From assembly GCA_964369405.1 (NCBI GenBank), contig CAYJGB010000008.1:21167-85166 (forward strand): DNA of 64,000 nt, written 5' to 3'. Below are positions 1-7,411 of the stretch, piece after piece. The notes beneath the pieces are model-generated. The model ran no database searches. It worked only from the letters and a program-made list of their open reading frames with translations, and was not told the origin of the DNA. A program made the position numbers and the translations under genes. The DNA comes from CAYJFG01 sp964369405 (GTDB lineage Bacteria; Bacillota; Clostridia; Oscillospirales; Acutalibacteraceae). How positions within the stretch are numbered: the stretch's first letter is position 1; each line of letters starts with the position of its first letter.

Positions 1-55
1 GCGCGCTTGCTTTGGGAGCAAGATGCCGCAGGTTCGAATCCTGTCATCCCGACCA
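1..55 (+). tRNA. tRNA-Pro (anticodon UGG), 5' end cut off by the window
   Basis: The window begins inside the gene. A five-pair anticodon stem (CTTGC/GCAAG) encloses the loop TTTGGGA, which puts TGG at positions 34-36 and G at 37, as usual for tRNA-Pro. The T arm (GCAGG-TTCGAAT-CCTGT) and the acceptor strand ending in an encoded CCA at 53-55 are complete. The acceptor and D arms lie upstream of the window. Confidence 0.9.
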
Positions 56-72
56 GTTGAATTTCAACTATA

Positions 73-103
73 AAACACTTCACATATATGTGGAGTGTTT
101 TTG
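73..103 (+). terminator. Intrinsic terminator after tRNA-Pro
   Basis: A hairpin with arms AAACACTTCACAT and its near complement ending GAGTGTTT is followed by TTTTG. It lies 18 bases after the CCA end of the tRNA, so it most likely ends that transcript. Confidence 0.75.
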
Positions 104-175
104 TTTGGTGTATTTATATATCAAAGATAGGTAGAGGGTAGGGGAGATTTAGAAAGTTGCTTGACGCTTACGGGA

Positions 176-254
176 ATAGGTCAAATAATAAGACCTTGAG
201 GAGTTGTTTCAAACAGCACGATTTTTTGAAAATAGTTTTGAGTAAAACTTTTAG
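176..254 (-). repeat. Dispersed repeat family R1, divergent copy on the minus strand
   Basis: Read on the minus strand this stretch contains AAAAGTTTTACTCAA, then AAAAAAT, then CCTCAAGGTCTTAT, in the same order as the better-matched copies at 19402-19472 and 43865-43936. The middle part differs, so this is a degenerate copy. No reading frame crosses it. It lies in the 321-base gap between tRNA-Pro and the hydrogenase operon, which otherwise holds only hairpins. Confidence 0.5.
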
Positions 255-284
255 GTTGTTGACGAATACTACAATAAGGTAAAT

Positions 285-324
285 TGGCTCTTTGTCAAAT
301 GTTAGGGTTTGACAAAGAGCCAAT
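285..324. repeat. GGCTCTTTGTCAAA hairpin, copy 1
   Basis: TTGGCTCTTTGTCAAA pairs with TTTGACAAAGAGCCAA across a short loop. The same arm sequence recurs at 63670-63711. It could be a terminator or the joined ends of a lost mobile element; neither arm is followed by a strong T run here. Confidence 0.6.
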
Positions 325-330
325 ATAATA

Positions 331-361
331 GGGGCTATATCACGTGATGTGATATAGCCCC
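331..361 (-). terminator. Terminator-like hairpin downstream of the hydrogenase operon
   Basis: GGGGCTATATCAC (331-343) is exactly complementary to GTGATATAGCCCC (349-361). It sits 16 bases beyond the hydA stop on the minus strand and is followed in that direction by TATTATATT rather than a pure T run. It most likely ends the hyd transcript. Confidence 0.6.
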
Positions 362-376
362 TTATAATTTTAAATA

Positions 377-2119
377 TTAGTATTTTTCTCTTTTTACATA
401 TCTTGTATGTAAAATTTCGTGTGCTTTATGGCTACCAGGCTCTTGTAAGAACTCTTCGTATAATTTTGTTATAAGTGGGTTCTTATGAGATTTTCTTAGT
501 GGTAGGTTTTTGTCTTCTTCATATAAAGCTTTTGCACGTTCTGCTTTTAAATCTACAAAGTTTCTAACACTTGCAGGTTGTATTGGTTGTCCTCCACCGT
601 TTACACAGCCACCAGGACAGCACATTACTTCTATAAAGTGATAATCTGCTTTACCAGCTTTTACATCATCTAAAAGTTTAGCAGCGTTTGTAAGTCCACT
701 TACTACTGCAACTTTAACATCTAATCCAGCTACATTATATGTTGCTTCTTTAATGTCTTTTGTTCCACGTACTTCGTTATATTCAATAGCTTCTAAATCT
801 TCACCAGTTAATACGTCAGCAGCTGTTCTAAGTGCTGCTTCCATAACACCACCAGTAGCACCAAATATTGCAGCTGCTCCTGTTGTTTCGCCTAATGCTG
901 GGTCATATTCGCTATCTGGTAAATCTTTAAATTGAATTTGACAAGCGTTTATCATTCGTGCAAGTTCTCTTGTTGTTAAAGCTATATCAACATCTGGTAA
1001 ACCAGCTGCATCTTGGAAATCACGTTTAACTTCAAACTTTTTAGCAGTACAAGGCATTATTGAAACTACTGCTATATTTGCAGGGTCAATATTATTCTTT
1101 TGAGCATAATAAGTTTTTATAATTGCACCTGTCATTTGTTGTGGTGATTTACAACTTGATAAATTAGGAATTAAGTCTGGGTAGTAATGTTCGCAGAATT
1201 TAATCCAACCTGGTGAACAAGAAGTAATCATTGGTAATACTCCACCATGATTAACTCTCTCCAAGAACTCTGTTGCTTCTTCCATAATTGTTAAGTCTGC
1301 ACCAAAGTCAGTATCGAAAACTTTGTCAAAACCTAACATTTTTAAAGCAGTTACCATTTTACCCTTAACATTTGAGCCGATAGGCATATCAAAACATTCA
1401 CCTAAAGTTGCTCTAATTGCTGGAGCTGTATGAACGATAACAATTTTATCTGGGTCGTTTATTAAGTCGAACACTTCTTGAGATTGGTCACGCTCTGTTA
1501 AAGCAGCTGTTGGACATACTGCTGTACATTGTCCACAAGATACACAAGTAGTGTCAGATAAGTCAGCATTAAATGCACAACCTATTTCAGTATCAAAACC
1601 TCTGTTGTTAGCACCAATAACACCTACATATTGGTCATTACAAGCAGCTACACAGCGACGGCATAAAATACATTTATGATTGTTTCTTACTAAGTGTAAG
1701 GAAGATATATCGTTTTTAACAGTTGGGTTAAATCCATCAAAACGTCCTTCGTCTTCTACACCAAAGTCAACGCACATTTTTTGTAGTTCACAATTATTAC
1801 TTCTAGTACAAGATAAACATTTTCTCTCGTGATTAGACAAGATAAGCTCTAATGTAAGTTTTCTTGATTCTTGAATTTTTTTAGTATTAGTAAATACTTC
1901 TGTACCCTCTCTCTCTAAAGGGTATACGCAAGATGCAACTAAAGACCTAGCACCTTTAACTTCAGCAACGCACATACGGCACGCACCGATTTCGTTAATA
2001 TCTTTTAAGAAGCAAAGAGTAGGAATTTTTATATTAGCCATTTTAGCAGCTTCTAAAATAGTAGTACCAACTGGAACACTCATAGGAAAATTATTTATTT
2101 TTACATTAATCATATCCAT
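377..2119 (-). CDS. hydA: [FeFe]-hydrogenase catalytic subunit of an NADH-dependent or bifurcating complex
   Basis: This 580-residue protein carries all three H-cluster signatures: TSCSPGW, MPCTAKKFE and EVMCCPGGCVNGGGQP. The N-terminus has a [2Fe-2S] plant-type domain (Cys in CFLKDINEIGACRMC), then a His-Cys3 [4Fe-4S] site (HERKCLSCTRSNNC), then two [4Fe-4S] ferredoxin motifs, the usual modular layout of HydA in trimeric or tetrameric complexes. It evolves or takes up H2 in the cytoplasm. It is the last gene of a five-gene operon with HydB and HydC homologues, which implies electron supply from NADH, possibly with reduced ferredoxin. AAGGAG precedes the chosen ATG. Assignment to the family is firm; bifurcation is inferred from the subunit set. 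Confidence 0.95.
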   Translation of the reverse strand: MDMINVKINNFPMSVPVGTTILEAAKMANIKIPTLCFLKDINEIGACRMCVAEVKGARSLVASCVYPLEREGTEVFTNTKKIQESRKLTLELILSNHERKCLSCTRSNNCELQKMCVDFGVEDEGRFDGFNPTVKNDISSLHLVRNNHKCILCRRCVAACNDQYVGVIGANNRGFDTEIGCAFNADLSDTTCVSCGQCTAVCPTAALTERDQSQEVFDLINDPDKIVIVHTAPAIRATLGECFDMPIGSNVKGKMVTALKMLGFDKVFDTDFGADLTIMEEATEFLERVNHGGVLPMITSCSPGWIKFCEHYYPDLIPNLSSCKSPQQMTGAIIKTYYAQKNNIDPANIAVVSIMPCTAKKFEVKRDFQDAAGLPDVDIALTTRELARMINACQIQFKDLPDSEYDPALGETTGAAAIFGATGGVMEAALRTAADVLTGEDLEAIEYNEVRGTKDIKEATYNVAGLDVKVAVVSGLTNAAKLLDDVKAGKADYHFIEVMCCPGGCVNGGGQPIQPASVRNFVDLKAERAKALYEEDKNLPLRKSHKNPLITKLYEEFLQEPGSHKAHEILHTRYVKREKY

Positions 2120-2137
2120 TTTATCAAAACTCCTTTC

Positions 2138-3925
2138 TTAACCTATTACAATAGCATTGAACTTACATTTAGCTACGCAAGCTCCACACTTAATACATTT
2201 GCTAGTATCTATTGTATGAATTTCTTTAACTTTACCGTTGATAGCTCCAACTGGGCAAACTCTTGCACAAGCTGTACAAGCCTTACATTTGTCAGCAATA
2301 ATTGAGTATTGTAATAACTCTTTACAAACACCTGCTGGACATTTTTTATCTGTAACGTGAGCTATATATTCATCACGGAAGAATTTTAAAGTAGATAACA
2401 CTGGGTTTGGAGCAGTTTGACCTAGTCCGCAAAGTGCATTCTCTTTAATGTAGTAGCAAAGTTCTTCTAGTTTATCTAAATCTTCTACAGTGCCGTTACC
2501 TGAAGTGATTTTATCTAATATACCTAATAAACGTTGTGTACCTATTCTACATGGAGAACATTTACCGCAACTTTCATCAACTGTAAACTCTAAGAAGAAT
2601 TTAGCAATATCAACCATACAGTTAGTTTCGTCCATTACGATAAGTCCACCAGAACCCATCATAGAGCCAATTGCTATTAAGTTGTCGTAGTCGATTTCTA
2701 TATCTAAATGCTCAGCTGGAATACAACCACCAGAAGGACCACCAGTTTGAGCAGCTTTAAATTTCTTACCGTCTGGCACACCGCCACCGATTTCTTCTAT
2801 AATTTCTCTTAAAGTAGTACCCATAGGAACTTCTACAAGCCCAGTGTTTTGGATTTTACCACCTAAAGCAAATACTTTAGTACCTTTTGATTTTTCTGTA
2901 CCGATAGCATTAAACCAGTCAGCACCATTTAAGATAATTTGGCAGATATTTGCATATGTTTCAACATTGTTAAGAATTGTTGGTTTTTCAAATAGACCTT
3001 TAACAGCTGGGAATGGTGGACGTGGACGTGGCTCACCTCTATTACCTTCAATAGAAGTAATAAGAGCAGTTTCCTCACCACAAACGAATGCACCAGCACC
3101 TAGTCTTAATTCTAAGTCAAAGTTAAAACCAGTACCGAAAATATCGTTACCTAATAGACCATATTCTTTAGCTTGTTTAATAGCTATTTCTAAACGTTCA
3201 ACAGCTATAGGATATTCCGCACGAACATATACATAACCTTTAGATGCTCCAATTGCATAACCTGCAATTGCCATAGCTTCTAATAATGCATGAGGGTCGC
3301 CCTCTAAAACAGAACGGTCCATAAATGCACCTGGGTCACCTTCGTCAGCATTACAACAGACATATTTTTCGTCAGATTTTTGAGCAGCAGCAAATCCCCA
3401 CTTAACACCAGTTGGGAAACCACCGCCTCCTCTACCACGTAAACCAGACTTTGTGATAGTATCTACAACTTCTTGAGGAGTCATTTCAGTTAAAGCTTTA
3501 CCTAAAGCAGCATAACCGTCCATAGCAATATATTCATCAATTATCTCTGGATTAATAACACCACAGTTTCTAAGAGCAATTCTCTTTTGTTTTTCGTAGA
3601 AAGGTGTGTGATTTAAAGATTTAATTGTTTCTTCTTCTATAGTTTCTTTATATAGTAAGCGTTTAACAATTCTACCTTTTAGTAGATGTTCTTCTACGAT
3701 TTCAGGAATATCCTCAAGCGTAACCATACTATAAAAGCTACCCTCTGGATAAACTATAACAATTGGACCTAAAGCACATAGACCAAAGCAACCTGTAGTA
3801 ACTACATTAACTTCTTTTTCTAATCCTTGAGCTTTAATTTCTTGATTAAATTTTTCGATTAGTTTTAAACTGTTTGAAGAAGTACAACCAGTACCGCCAC
3901 AAACAAGCACATTAGAACGATACAT
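2138..3925 (-). CDS. hydB: NADH-binding hydrogenase subunit (NuoF-like)
   Basis: The 595 residues form an N-terminal thioredoxin-like [2Fe-2S] domain (VCGGTGC, CFGLC), a NuoF-type FMN and NADH module with GRGGGGFPTG, the NuoF Fe-S site ESCGKCSPCRIGTQRL, and a C-terminal pair of [4Fe-4S] motifs (CKACTACARVCP and CIKCGACVAKC). That is the standard HydB arrangement, linking pyridine nucleotide oxidation to the HydA iron-sulphur chain. The gap to hydA is 18 bases and the gene follows the [2Fe-2S] protein gene directly, so the genes are co-transcribed. No key cysteine is missing. Confidence 0.93.
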   Translation of the reverse strand: MYRSNVLVCGGTGCTSSNSLKLIEKFNQEIKAQGLEKEVNVVTTGCFGLCALGPIVIVYPEGSFYSMVTLEDIPEIVEEHLLKGRIVKRLLYKETIEEETIKSLNHTPFYEKQKRIALRNCGVINPEIIDEYIAMDGYAALGKALTEMTPQEVVDTITKSGLRGRGGGGFPTGVKWGFAAAQKSDEKYVCCNADEGDPGAFMDRSVLEGDPHALLEAMAIAGYAIGASKGYVYVRAEYPIAVERLEIAIKQAKEYGLLGNDIFGTGFNFDLELRLGAGAFVCGEETALITSIEGNRGEPRPRPPFPAVKGLFEKPTILNNVETYANICQIILNGADWFNAIGTEKSKGTKVFALGGKIQNTGLVEVPMGTTLREIIEEIGGGVPDGKKFKAAQTGGPSGGCIPAEHLDIEIDYDNLIAIGSMMGSGGLIVMDETNCMVDIAKFFLEFTVDESCGKCSPCRIGTQRLLGILDKITSGNGTVEDLDKLEELCYYIKENALCGLGQTAPNPVLSTLKFFRDEYIAHVTDKKCPAGVCKELLQYSIIADKCKACTACARVCPVGAINGKVKEIHTIDTSKCIKCGACVAKCKFNAIVIG

Positions 3926-4309
3926 TTATTCTCCTCCTTGAATATTATTAGCACCAATAGTGTATTCAGTAACTATGTTGTTGTTTGCTAGATGATTATT
4001 TACAACTCTAATTGCTTTTTCAGCATCCATTTTAACATAAGTAACTTTATCTTGACCAGGTACTTCAATTTCTACAACTGGCTCATATTGACAAATTCCG
4101 ATACAGCCAGTTTGAGTAATAGTTACATTAGTAAGACCTCTTTTGTTAACTTCTTCAACAAAAGCATTTAATACAGGTCTAGCACCAGCAGCAATACCAC
4201 AAGTAGCCATACCTACTAAAACTCTAATAGCATTAGGGTTTTCTTCTCTAACGTTTAATTGTATTCTAGCCTTATCTCTAATAGCTTGTAATTCAGCTAA
4301 AGATTTCAT
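3926..4309 (-). CDS. Small thioredoxin-fold [2Fe-2S] ferredoxin of the hydrogenase operon
   Basis: A longer frame to 4366 exists, but GGAGGT lies eight bases before the ATG at 4309, giving a 127-residue protein. That ATG overlaps the TGA of the upstream HATPase gene (ATGA), which suggests translational coupling. The protein has the thioredoxin-like [2Fe-2S] pattern: Cys in ATCGIAAGA and the pair in QTGCIGICQYEP. Similar small proteins accompany hydABC in clostridial operons and probably pass electrons within the complex or to a partner. The family call is good; the exact partner is inferred. Confidence 0.85.
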   Translation of the reverse strand: MKSLAELQAIRDKARIQLNVREENPNAIRVLVGMATCGIAAGARPVLNAFVEEVNKRGLTNVTITQTGCIGICQYEPVVEIEVPGQDKVTYVKMDAEKAIRVVNNHLANNNIVTEYTIGANNIQGGE

Positions 4310-4860
4310 AAACTTGCACCTCCGAGTATTATTTGAGATTGTTCGCTTAGATACTCGTTTATCCACATCATAACATCTGGTGTATCGAGTGGCACTTCAC
4401 CTAAATGAGTTTTAAGTTCTCTAGTATCTAAAACAAACGATTTTTCATTAATTTTATGTTCAAATACAAAGTCCAAATTAGGGTTACACCTAATTAGCAT
4501 ACTTATTGTTTGATTGATATCTCCTAGAGGAGTCATATCAATTGAGTTAGTAATAAACTTTGTTTTTACAGTAGTTCCAACTTGTGGTGTAGAATTTATT
4601 TCTAAATTACCACCAGTAAGTGTGGCTGCCATTGAAAACAGTGGTATGCCTAAACCTACTTTTCTAGTAGTTCTGCTAGTAAAAAACGGGTCTACTACTT
4701 TATTTACTTGCTCTTGTGTCATACCTTTACCGTTATCTTTTATCATAATGGTAAGAGTATTATTGTTTGTATTTTCACAAACCTCAATCTCTATTAAGCT
4801 TGCGTTTGCTGTAATTGAGTTTTGTGCAATATCCATTACATTTAAAGAAAGTTCTCTCAT
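4306..4860 (-). CDS. HATPase-domain protein of the hydrogenase operon
   Basis: The 184 residues contain a GHKL ATP-binding fold: N box around DIAQNSITANAS, G1 box DNGKGM and G2 box KVGLGIPLF. There is no phosphoacceptor His domain and no membrane segment, so it resembles anti-sigma-factor kinases more than a sensor kinase. The C-terminal 90 residues are not a domain I recognise. It sits between the hydC-like and [2Fe-2S] genes, three bases after the former and overlapping the latter by four. A regulatory or assembly role in hydrogenase expression is inference from position only. Confidence 0.8.
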   Translation of the reverse strand: MRELSLNVMDIAQNSITANASLIEIEVCENTNNNTLTIMIKDNGKGMTQEQVNKVVDPFFTSRTTRKVGLGIPLFSMAATLTGGNLEINSTPQVGTTVKTKFITNSIDMTPLGDINQTISMLIRCNPNLDFVFEHKINEKSFVLDTRELKTHLGEVPLDTPDVMMWINEYLSEQSQIILGGASL

Positions 4861-4863
4861 AGA

Positions 4864-5361
4864 TTAATTAGTATATTTTTTAAGAATATCTTTAATATCT
4901 TCAACTTCTAATCTACCGTAAACTTCATCATTAATTGTTAAAACTGGTGCAAGACCACAAGCACCAATGCAACGACAAGCTGTTAAAGAGAATTTTCCAT
5001 CATCGCTACATTCTTCAGGTGCTACATTTAAAATTTCTGAAATTTTATCTACTAACTTGCCAGCACCTTTAACATAGCAAGCAGTACCAAGACAGACAGA
5101 TATATTATATTGTCCTTTTGGAGTTAGTGAAAATTGTGAATAGAAAGTAGAAACACCGTAAACTTCCTCTAGTGGTACGTTAAGTCCAGCGGCAATCATA
5201 GTTTGAACCTCTAAAGGTAAGTAACCATAAACTTCTTGAGCTTCTTGCAGAACAGGCATAACAGCACCTGGGTCTGACTTATGTTTTTGAATAATTGCGT
5301 TCAGCTGAGTTTCCTGCTCAGGTGTACCCTTAAAAGGAATTGTGCTGATTTTTTTAAGCAT
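4864..5361 (-). CDS. hydC: NuoE-like [2Fe-2S] hydrogenase subunit
   Basis: This 165-residue protein matches the NuoE/HydC family. Its thioredoxin-like [2Fe-2S] cluster ligands are visible as CLGTACYVKGA and CRCIGACGLAP. Family members work with the NuoF-like subunit to move electrons from NADH. It is the first gene of the operon; GGGAGG precedes the ATG, and a promoter candidate lies about 70 bases upstream. Length and cysteine spacing are normal. Confidence 0.93.
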   Translation of the reverse strand: MLKKISTIPFKGTPEQETQLNAIIQKHKSDPGAVMPVLQEAQEVYGYLPLEVQTMIAAGLNVPLEEVYGVSTFYSQFSLTPKGQYNISVCLGTACYVKGAGKLVDKISEILNVAPEECSDDGKFSLTACRCIGACGLAPVLTINDEVYGRLEVEDIKDILKKYTN

Positions 5362-5429
5362 ATTTATTTCCTCCCTGTAGTATAAAAATTAACTTTTGGC
5401 ATTTATAAAAATAAACACGTCCAACTGTT

Positions 5430-5458
5430 ATGATACTATATATTGATGAAAAAGTCTA
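5430..5458 (-). promoter_or_regulatory. Promoter candidate for the hydrogenase operon
   Basis: On the minus strand TAGACT is separated by 17 bases from TATCAT. Transcription would begin about 60 bases before the first operon gene. The rest of the 350-base gap between 5361 and 5712 holds a GTTAGTTTAAATTAAC near-palindrome at 5521-5536 and the terminator of the next gene. Confidence 0.5.
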
Positions 5459-5575
5459 GTGAAATTTAAAGAAAAAAGATAAAAAAAGCTGATTTTTTAG
5501 GGAAAAATCGAAAACATTGAGTTAGTTTAAATTAACTGTATATTTTAGAAATATTCTGTTATATTAATTAAAAAA

Positions 5576-5617
5576 TCACAAGAAACTCAAATTAAAAAAT
5601 AATTGAATTTCTTGTGA
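5576..5617 (-). terminator. Intrinsic terminator of the small membrane protein gene
   Basis: TCACAAGAAA (5576-5585) pairs with TTTCTTGTGA (5608-5617), with further pairing inside. In the minus direction the stem is followed by TTTTTTAATT. It lies about 95 bases past the stop of the 5712-6170 gene. Confidence 0.75.
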
Positions 5618-5711
5618 TAATATCTTGCATAATTTCATCTGATGTTAACATTTTAACACAATATGTGCAAGTTTTACATTTGTTCTTTCATATTGTTTAC
5701 AACGCTTGCAA

Positions 5712-6170
5712 TCACTTCATAATTTCATGTTCTTTAAATATATCACGCTTTTTAATAATTATGTAAACATGTGCTATAAAGCAAATTGTTGATATAGATA
5801 ATAACAACCAAAATTCGTTCATAATACCTGTAACCATACACCCTGATACAAATATAACTGGTAATGCAAACATTGTTACTGTGCTTTTTGATTTAACATA
5901 CAAAATAAAACACACTAAGTACAGAACTGTAAATGTAAGCATTATAGCAACATTCATATCGTGAAATCGTTCTATTTCTTCAACTTCAAAAATTTCTTCT
6001 CCGCATACTGTTAGTAGCGGCAACCCTATTATAACACATTCAGCTTTAAAAAGTTTACTGTTTAATATCGACTTATGATTAACTCTTTCTAGAATTACAT
6101 AAATTAAACTAACAATCATAATAGGTATAAACATTAGATACATAATAAGCCTCCTTGCAAATTTAGACAA
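5712..6170 (-). CDS. Small integral membrane protein of unknown function
   Basis: I do not recognise this 152-residue protein. About four hydrophobic segments are visible (roughly residues 8-26, 44-56, 73-92 and 98-137, the last probably two helices), with basic residues at both ends. AAGGAGG lies six bases before the ATG, which supports the start. It has its own promoter candidate and terminator, so it appears to be a single-gene unit. No catalytic motif is evident. Confidence 0.7.
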   Translation of the reverse strand: MSKFARRLIMYLMFIPIMIVSLIYVILERVNHKSILNSKLFKAECVIIGLPLLTVCGEEIFEVEEIERFHDMNVAIMLTFTVLYLVCFILYVKSKSTVTMFALPVIFVSGCMVTGIMNEFWLLLSISTICFIAHVYIIIKKRDIFKEHEIMK

Positions 6171-6186
6171 AATTCTTACAATTTAA

Positions 6187-6216
6187 TTATATAATAACTT
6201 AAGTTTTACATTCAAT
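6187..6216 (-). promoter_or_regulatory. Promoter candidate for the 5712-6170 gene
   Basis: On the minus strand TTGAAT is followed after 18 bases by TATAAT. The start of transcription would lie just upstream of the AAGGAGG and ATG of the membrane protein gene. Confidence 0.5.
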
Positions 6217-6529
6217 GTACTATTTTGTTGAATTTTAGGGAGAAACAAAGAATATATTAATAAAGATTGTTTTTAATTGTGATTTTCTTAAAATATCAGC
6301 GATTTATATAAAAAAATTACAAATTATACATTTAACAATAAGATATAATAATATTTTTATATATATTTATATCGCTTTCACGTATAAAAGATATATTCTA
6401 AATTATAGTATTGTATTTTGAAATTCAATGAACAAAATGTAAATTTTATAGTAAAATGATTGATTATATTTAAAATATAACTTATAGTAGTAGACAAGTC
6501 GAGTAAATTAAAAATACAGGAGAATTTTA
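6217..6529. other. AT-rich divergent intergenic region
   Basis: This stretch separates the minus-strand membrane protein gene from the plus-strand secreted protein gene. It is extremely AT-rich, with several TATA-like strings. The only promoter-like element I see for the plus-strand gene is TAAAAT near 6451 with a poor -35 box. No reading frame, RNA motif or clear repeat is visible. Confidence 0.4.
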
Positions 6530-7120
6530 ATGAAAAAAACAAAAAAATTCACAAAAAGAATATTATGTATGACTTTAGTGCTAGCGACAATGTCAACGTT
6601 ATCTGTTAGTGTTTTCGCAAAGAGTTACAATTATGATAAGTATGATATGTTAAACACAGTTCAAGTAGGGGATATAATCTATGAAAACAATGGAAATATG
6701 GGGATAACTGGACATATAGCCATTGTAGAAGAAATTAAAATAAACCCAGTTACTAACGAACAATACATAACAGTAATTGAGGCTGTAAGTAACAGTGGAG
6801 TAGTACGAAACGTTATAGATGACGATAGATACGATAACTCTGATGATACTGTACTAAGAGTAAAAGGAGCAACACAAGAACAAAAAGAGGGCGCAGTTGA
6901 CTTTGCTGTACAATGTTTAGACGCAGGTTATAAGATAGATTTTGCTAAGGATACAAGTGTTAATGAAAAAGATTGGTACTGTTCAGAATTAGCATGGGCA
7001 GCATATAAATCACAAGGAATAGATATAGAAACAACAAAATTTTGGAATGAACCTGGTATAACACCTCATGATATATACCTTAGTCCAAAAGTAGAAGCAA
7101 TAGACATAACAAAAGATTAA
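6530..7120 (+). CDS. Secreted YiiX/NlpC-P60-like papain-fold protein
   Basis: The 196 residues start with a signal peptide (basic Lys-rich tip, hydrophobic core, VFAKS cleavage region). The mature part shows VGDIIY, then GHIAIVEEI with a candidate catalytic His, then DWYCSELAWAAYKSQG with the candidate Cys. The order His before Cys fits the circularly permuted papain-fold group (YiiX-like) rather than classical NlpC/P60. Such proteins are predicted peptidases or amidases of cell wall or lipid substrates. GGAG precedes the ATG. It stands alone, with its own terminator. Substrate unknown. Confidence 0.75.
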   Translation: MKKTKKFTKRILCMTLVLATMSTLSVSVFAKSYNYDKYDMLNTVQVGDIIYENNGNMGITGHIAIVEEIKINPVTNEQYITVIEAVSNSGVVRNVIDDDRYDNSDDTVLRVKGATQEQKEGAVDFAVQCLDAGYKIDFAKDTSVNEKDWYCSELAWAAYKSQGIDIETTKFWNEPGITPHDIYLSPKVEAIDITKD

Positions 7121-7141
7121 TATAAATATTTACGATATATA

Positions 7142-7180
7142 AAAAAGTTGTTGTAGGATTACCTGCAGCAACTTTTTTGT
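7142..7180 (+). terminator. Intrinsic terminator of the secreted papain-fold gene
   Basis: AAAAAGTTGTTGTAGG pairs with CCTGCAGCAACTTTTT, with the T run forming part of the stem. It lies 22 bases after the stop codon. Confidence 0.85.
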
Positions 7181-7256
7181 GAGTGTTTTTACTGCAAAAC
7201 AAATATTATACACTCTTTATTAGTCTAATTTTATATATAGTAATTTAGCAGAAAAA

Positions 7257-7401
7257 GGGGCTGTCACATTTAGTGAATTGTTCCTCATATTATACAAGTT
7301 CGTTGTAGGGGCGAAATCCATCAAGTACACAAATAAAAGGGGAGCATATGGAATGCTCCCCTACAAATACTTGTTGATATTAACACTCGTGCGACAGCCA
7401 C
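7257..7401. repeat. Nested inverted-repeat element R2, copy 1
   Basis: The ends form an inverted repeat (GGCTGTC at 7259-7265, GACAGCC at 7393-7399). Inside, ACAAGT plus TTGTAGGGG (7294-7311) pairs with CCCCTACAA plus ACTTGT (7358-7374), and AGGGGAGCAT pairs with ATGCTCCCCT within that. A second copy with the same order of parts is at 19517-19676. Both lie between convergent genes. It may be a MITE-like element or a structured bidirectional terminator; it is the likely 3' end of the htrA transcript. Confidence 0.8.
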
Positions 7402-7411
7402 AAAAGTATTA

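Noticed and set aside
2844..3236. 130-codon plus-strand open frame opposite hydB
   Set aside because: It lies entirely antisense to a well-conserved gene and encodes no recognisable domain; it mirrors the codon bias of hydB.
4310..4366. N-terminal extension of the [2Fe-2S] protein
   Set aside because: It would overlap the HATPase gene by about 60 bases, and GGAGGT marks the ATG at 4309.
5521..5536. GTTAGTTTAAATTAAC as a Rex operator for the hydrogenase operon
   Set aside because: It does not match the TTGTTAA-N4-TTAACAA Rex pattern well and lies upstream of the promoter; too weak to call.
7256..7402. R2 element as a riboswitch or insertion sequence
   Set aside because: It lies downstream of genes, not in a leader, and has no transposase frame; it is kept as a structured repeat only.
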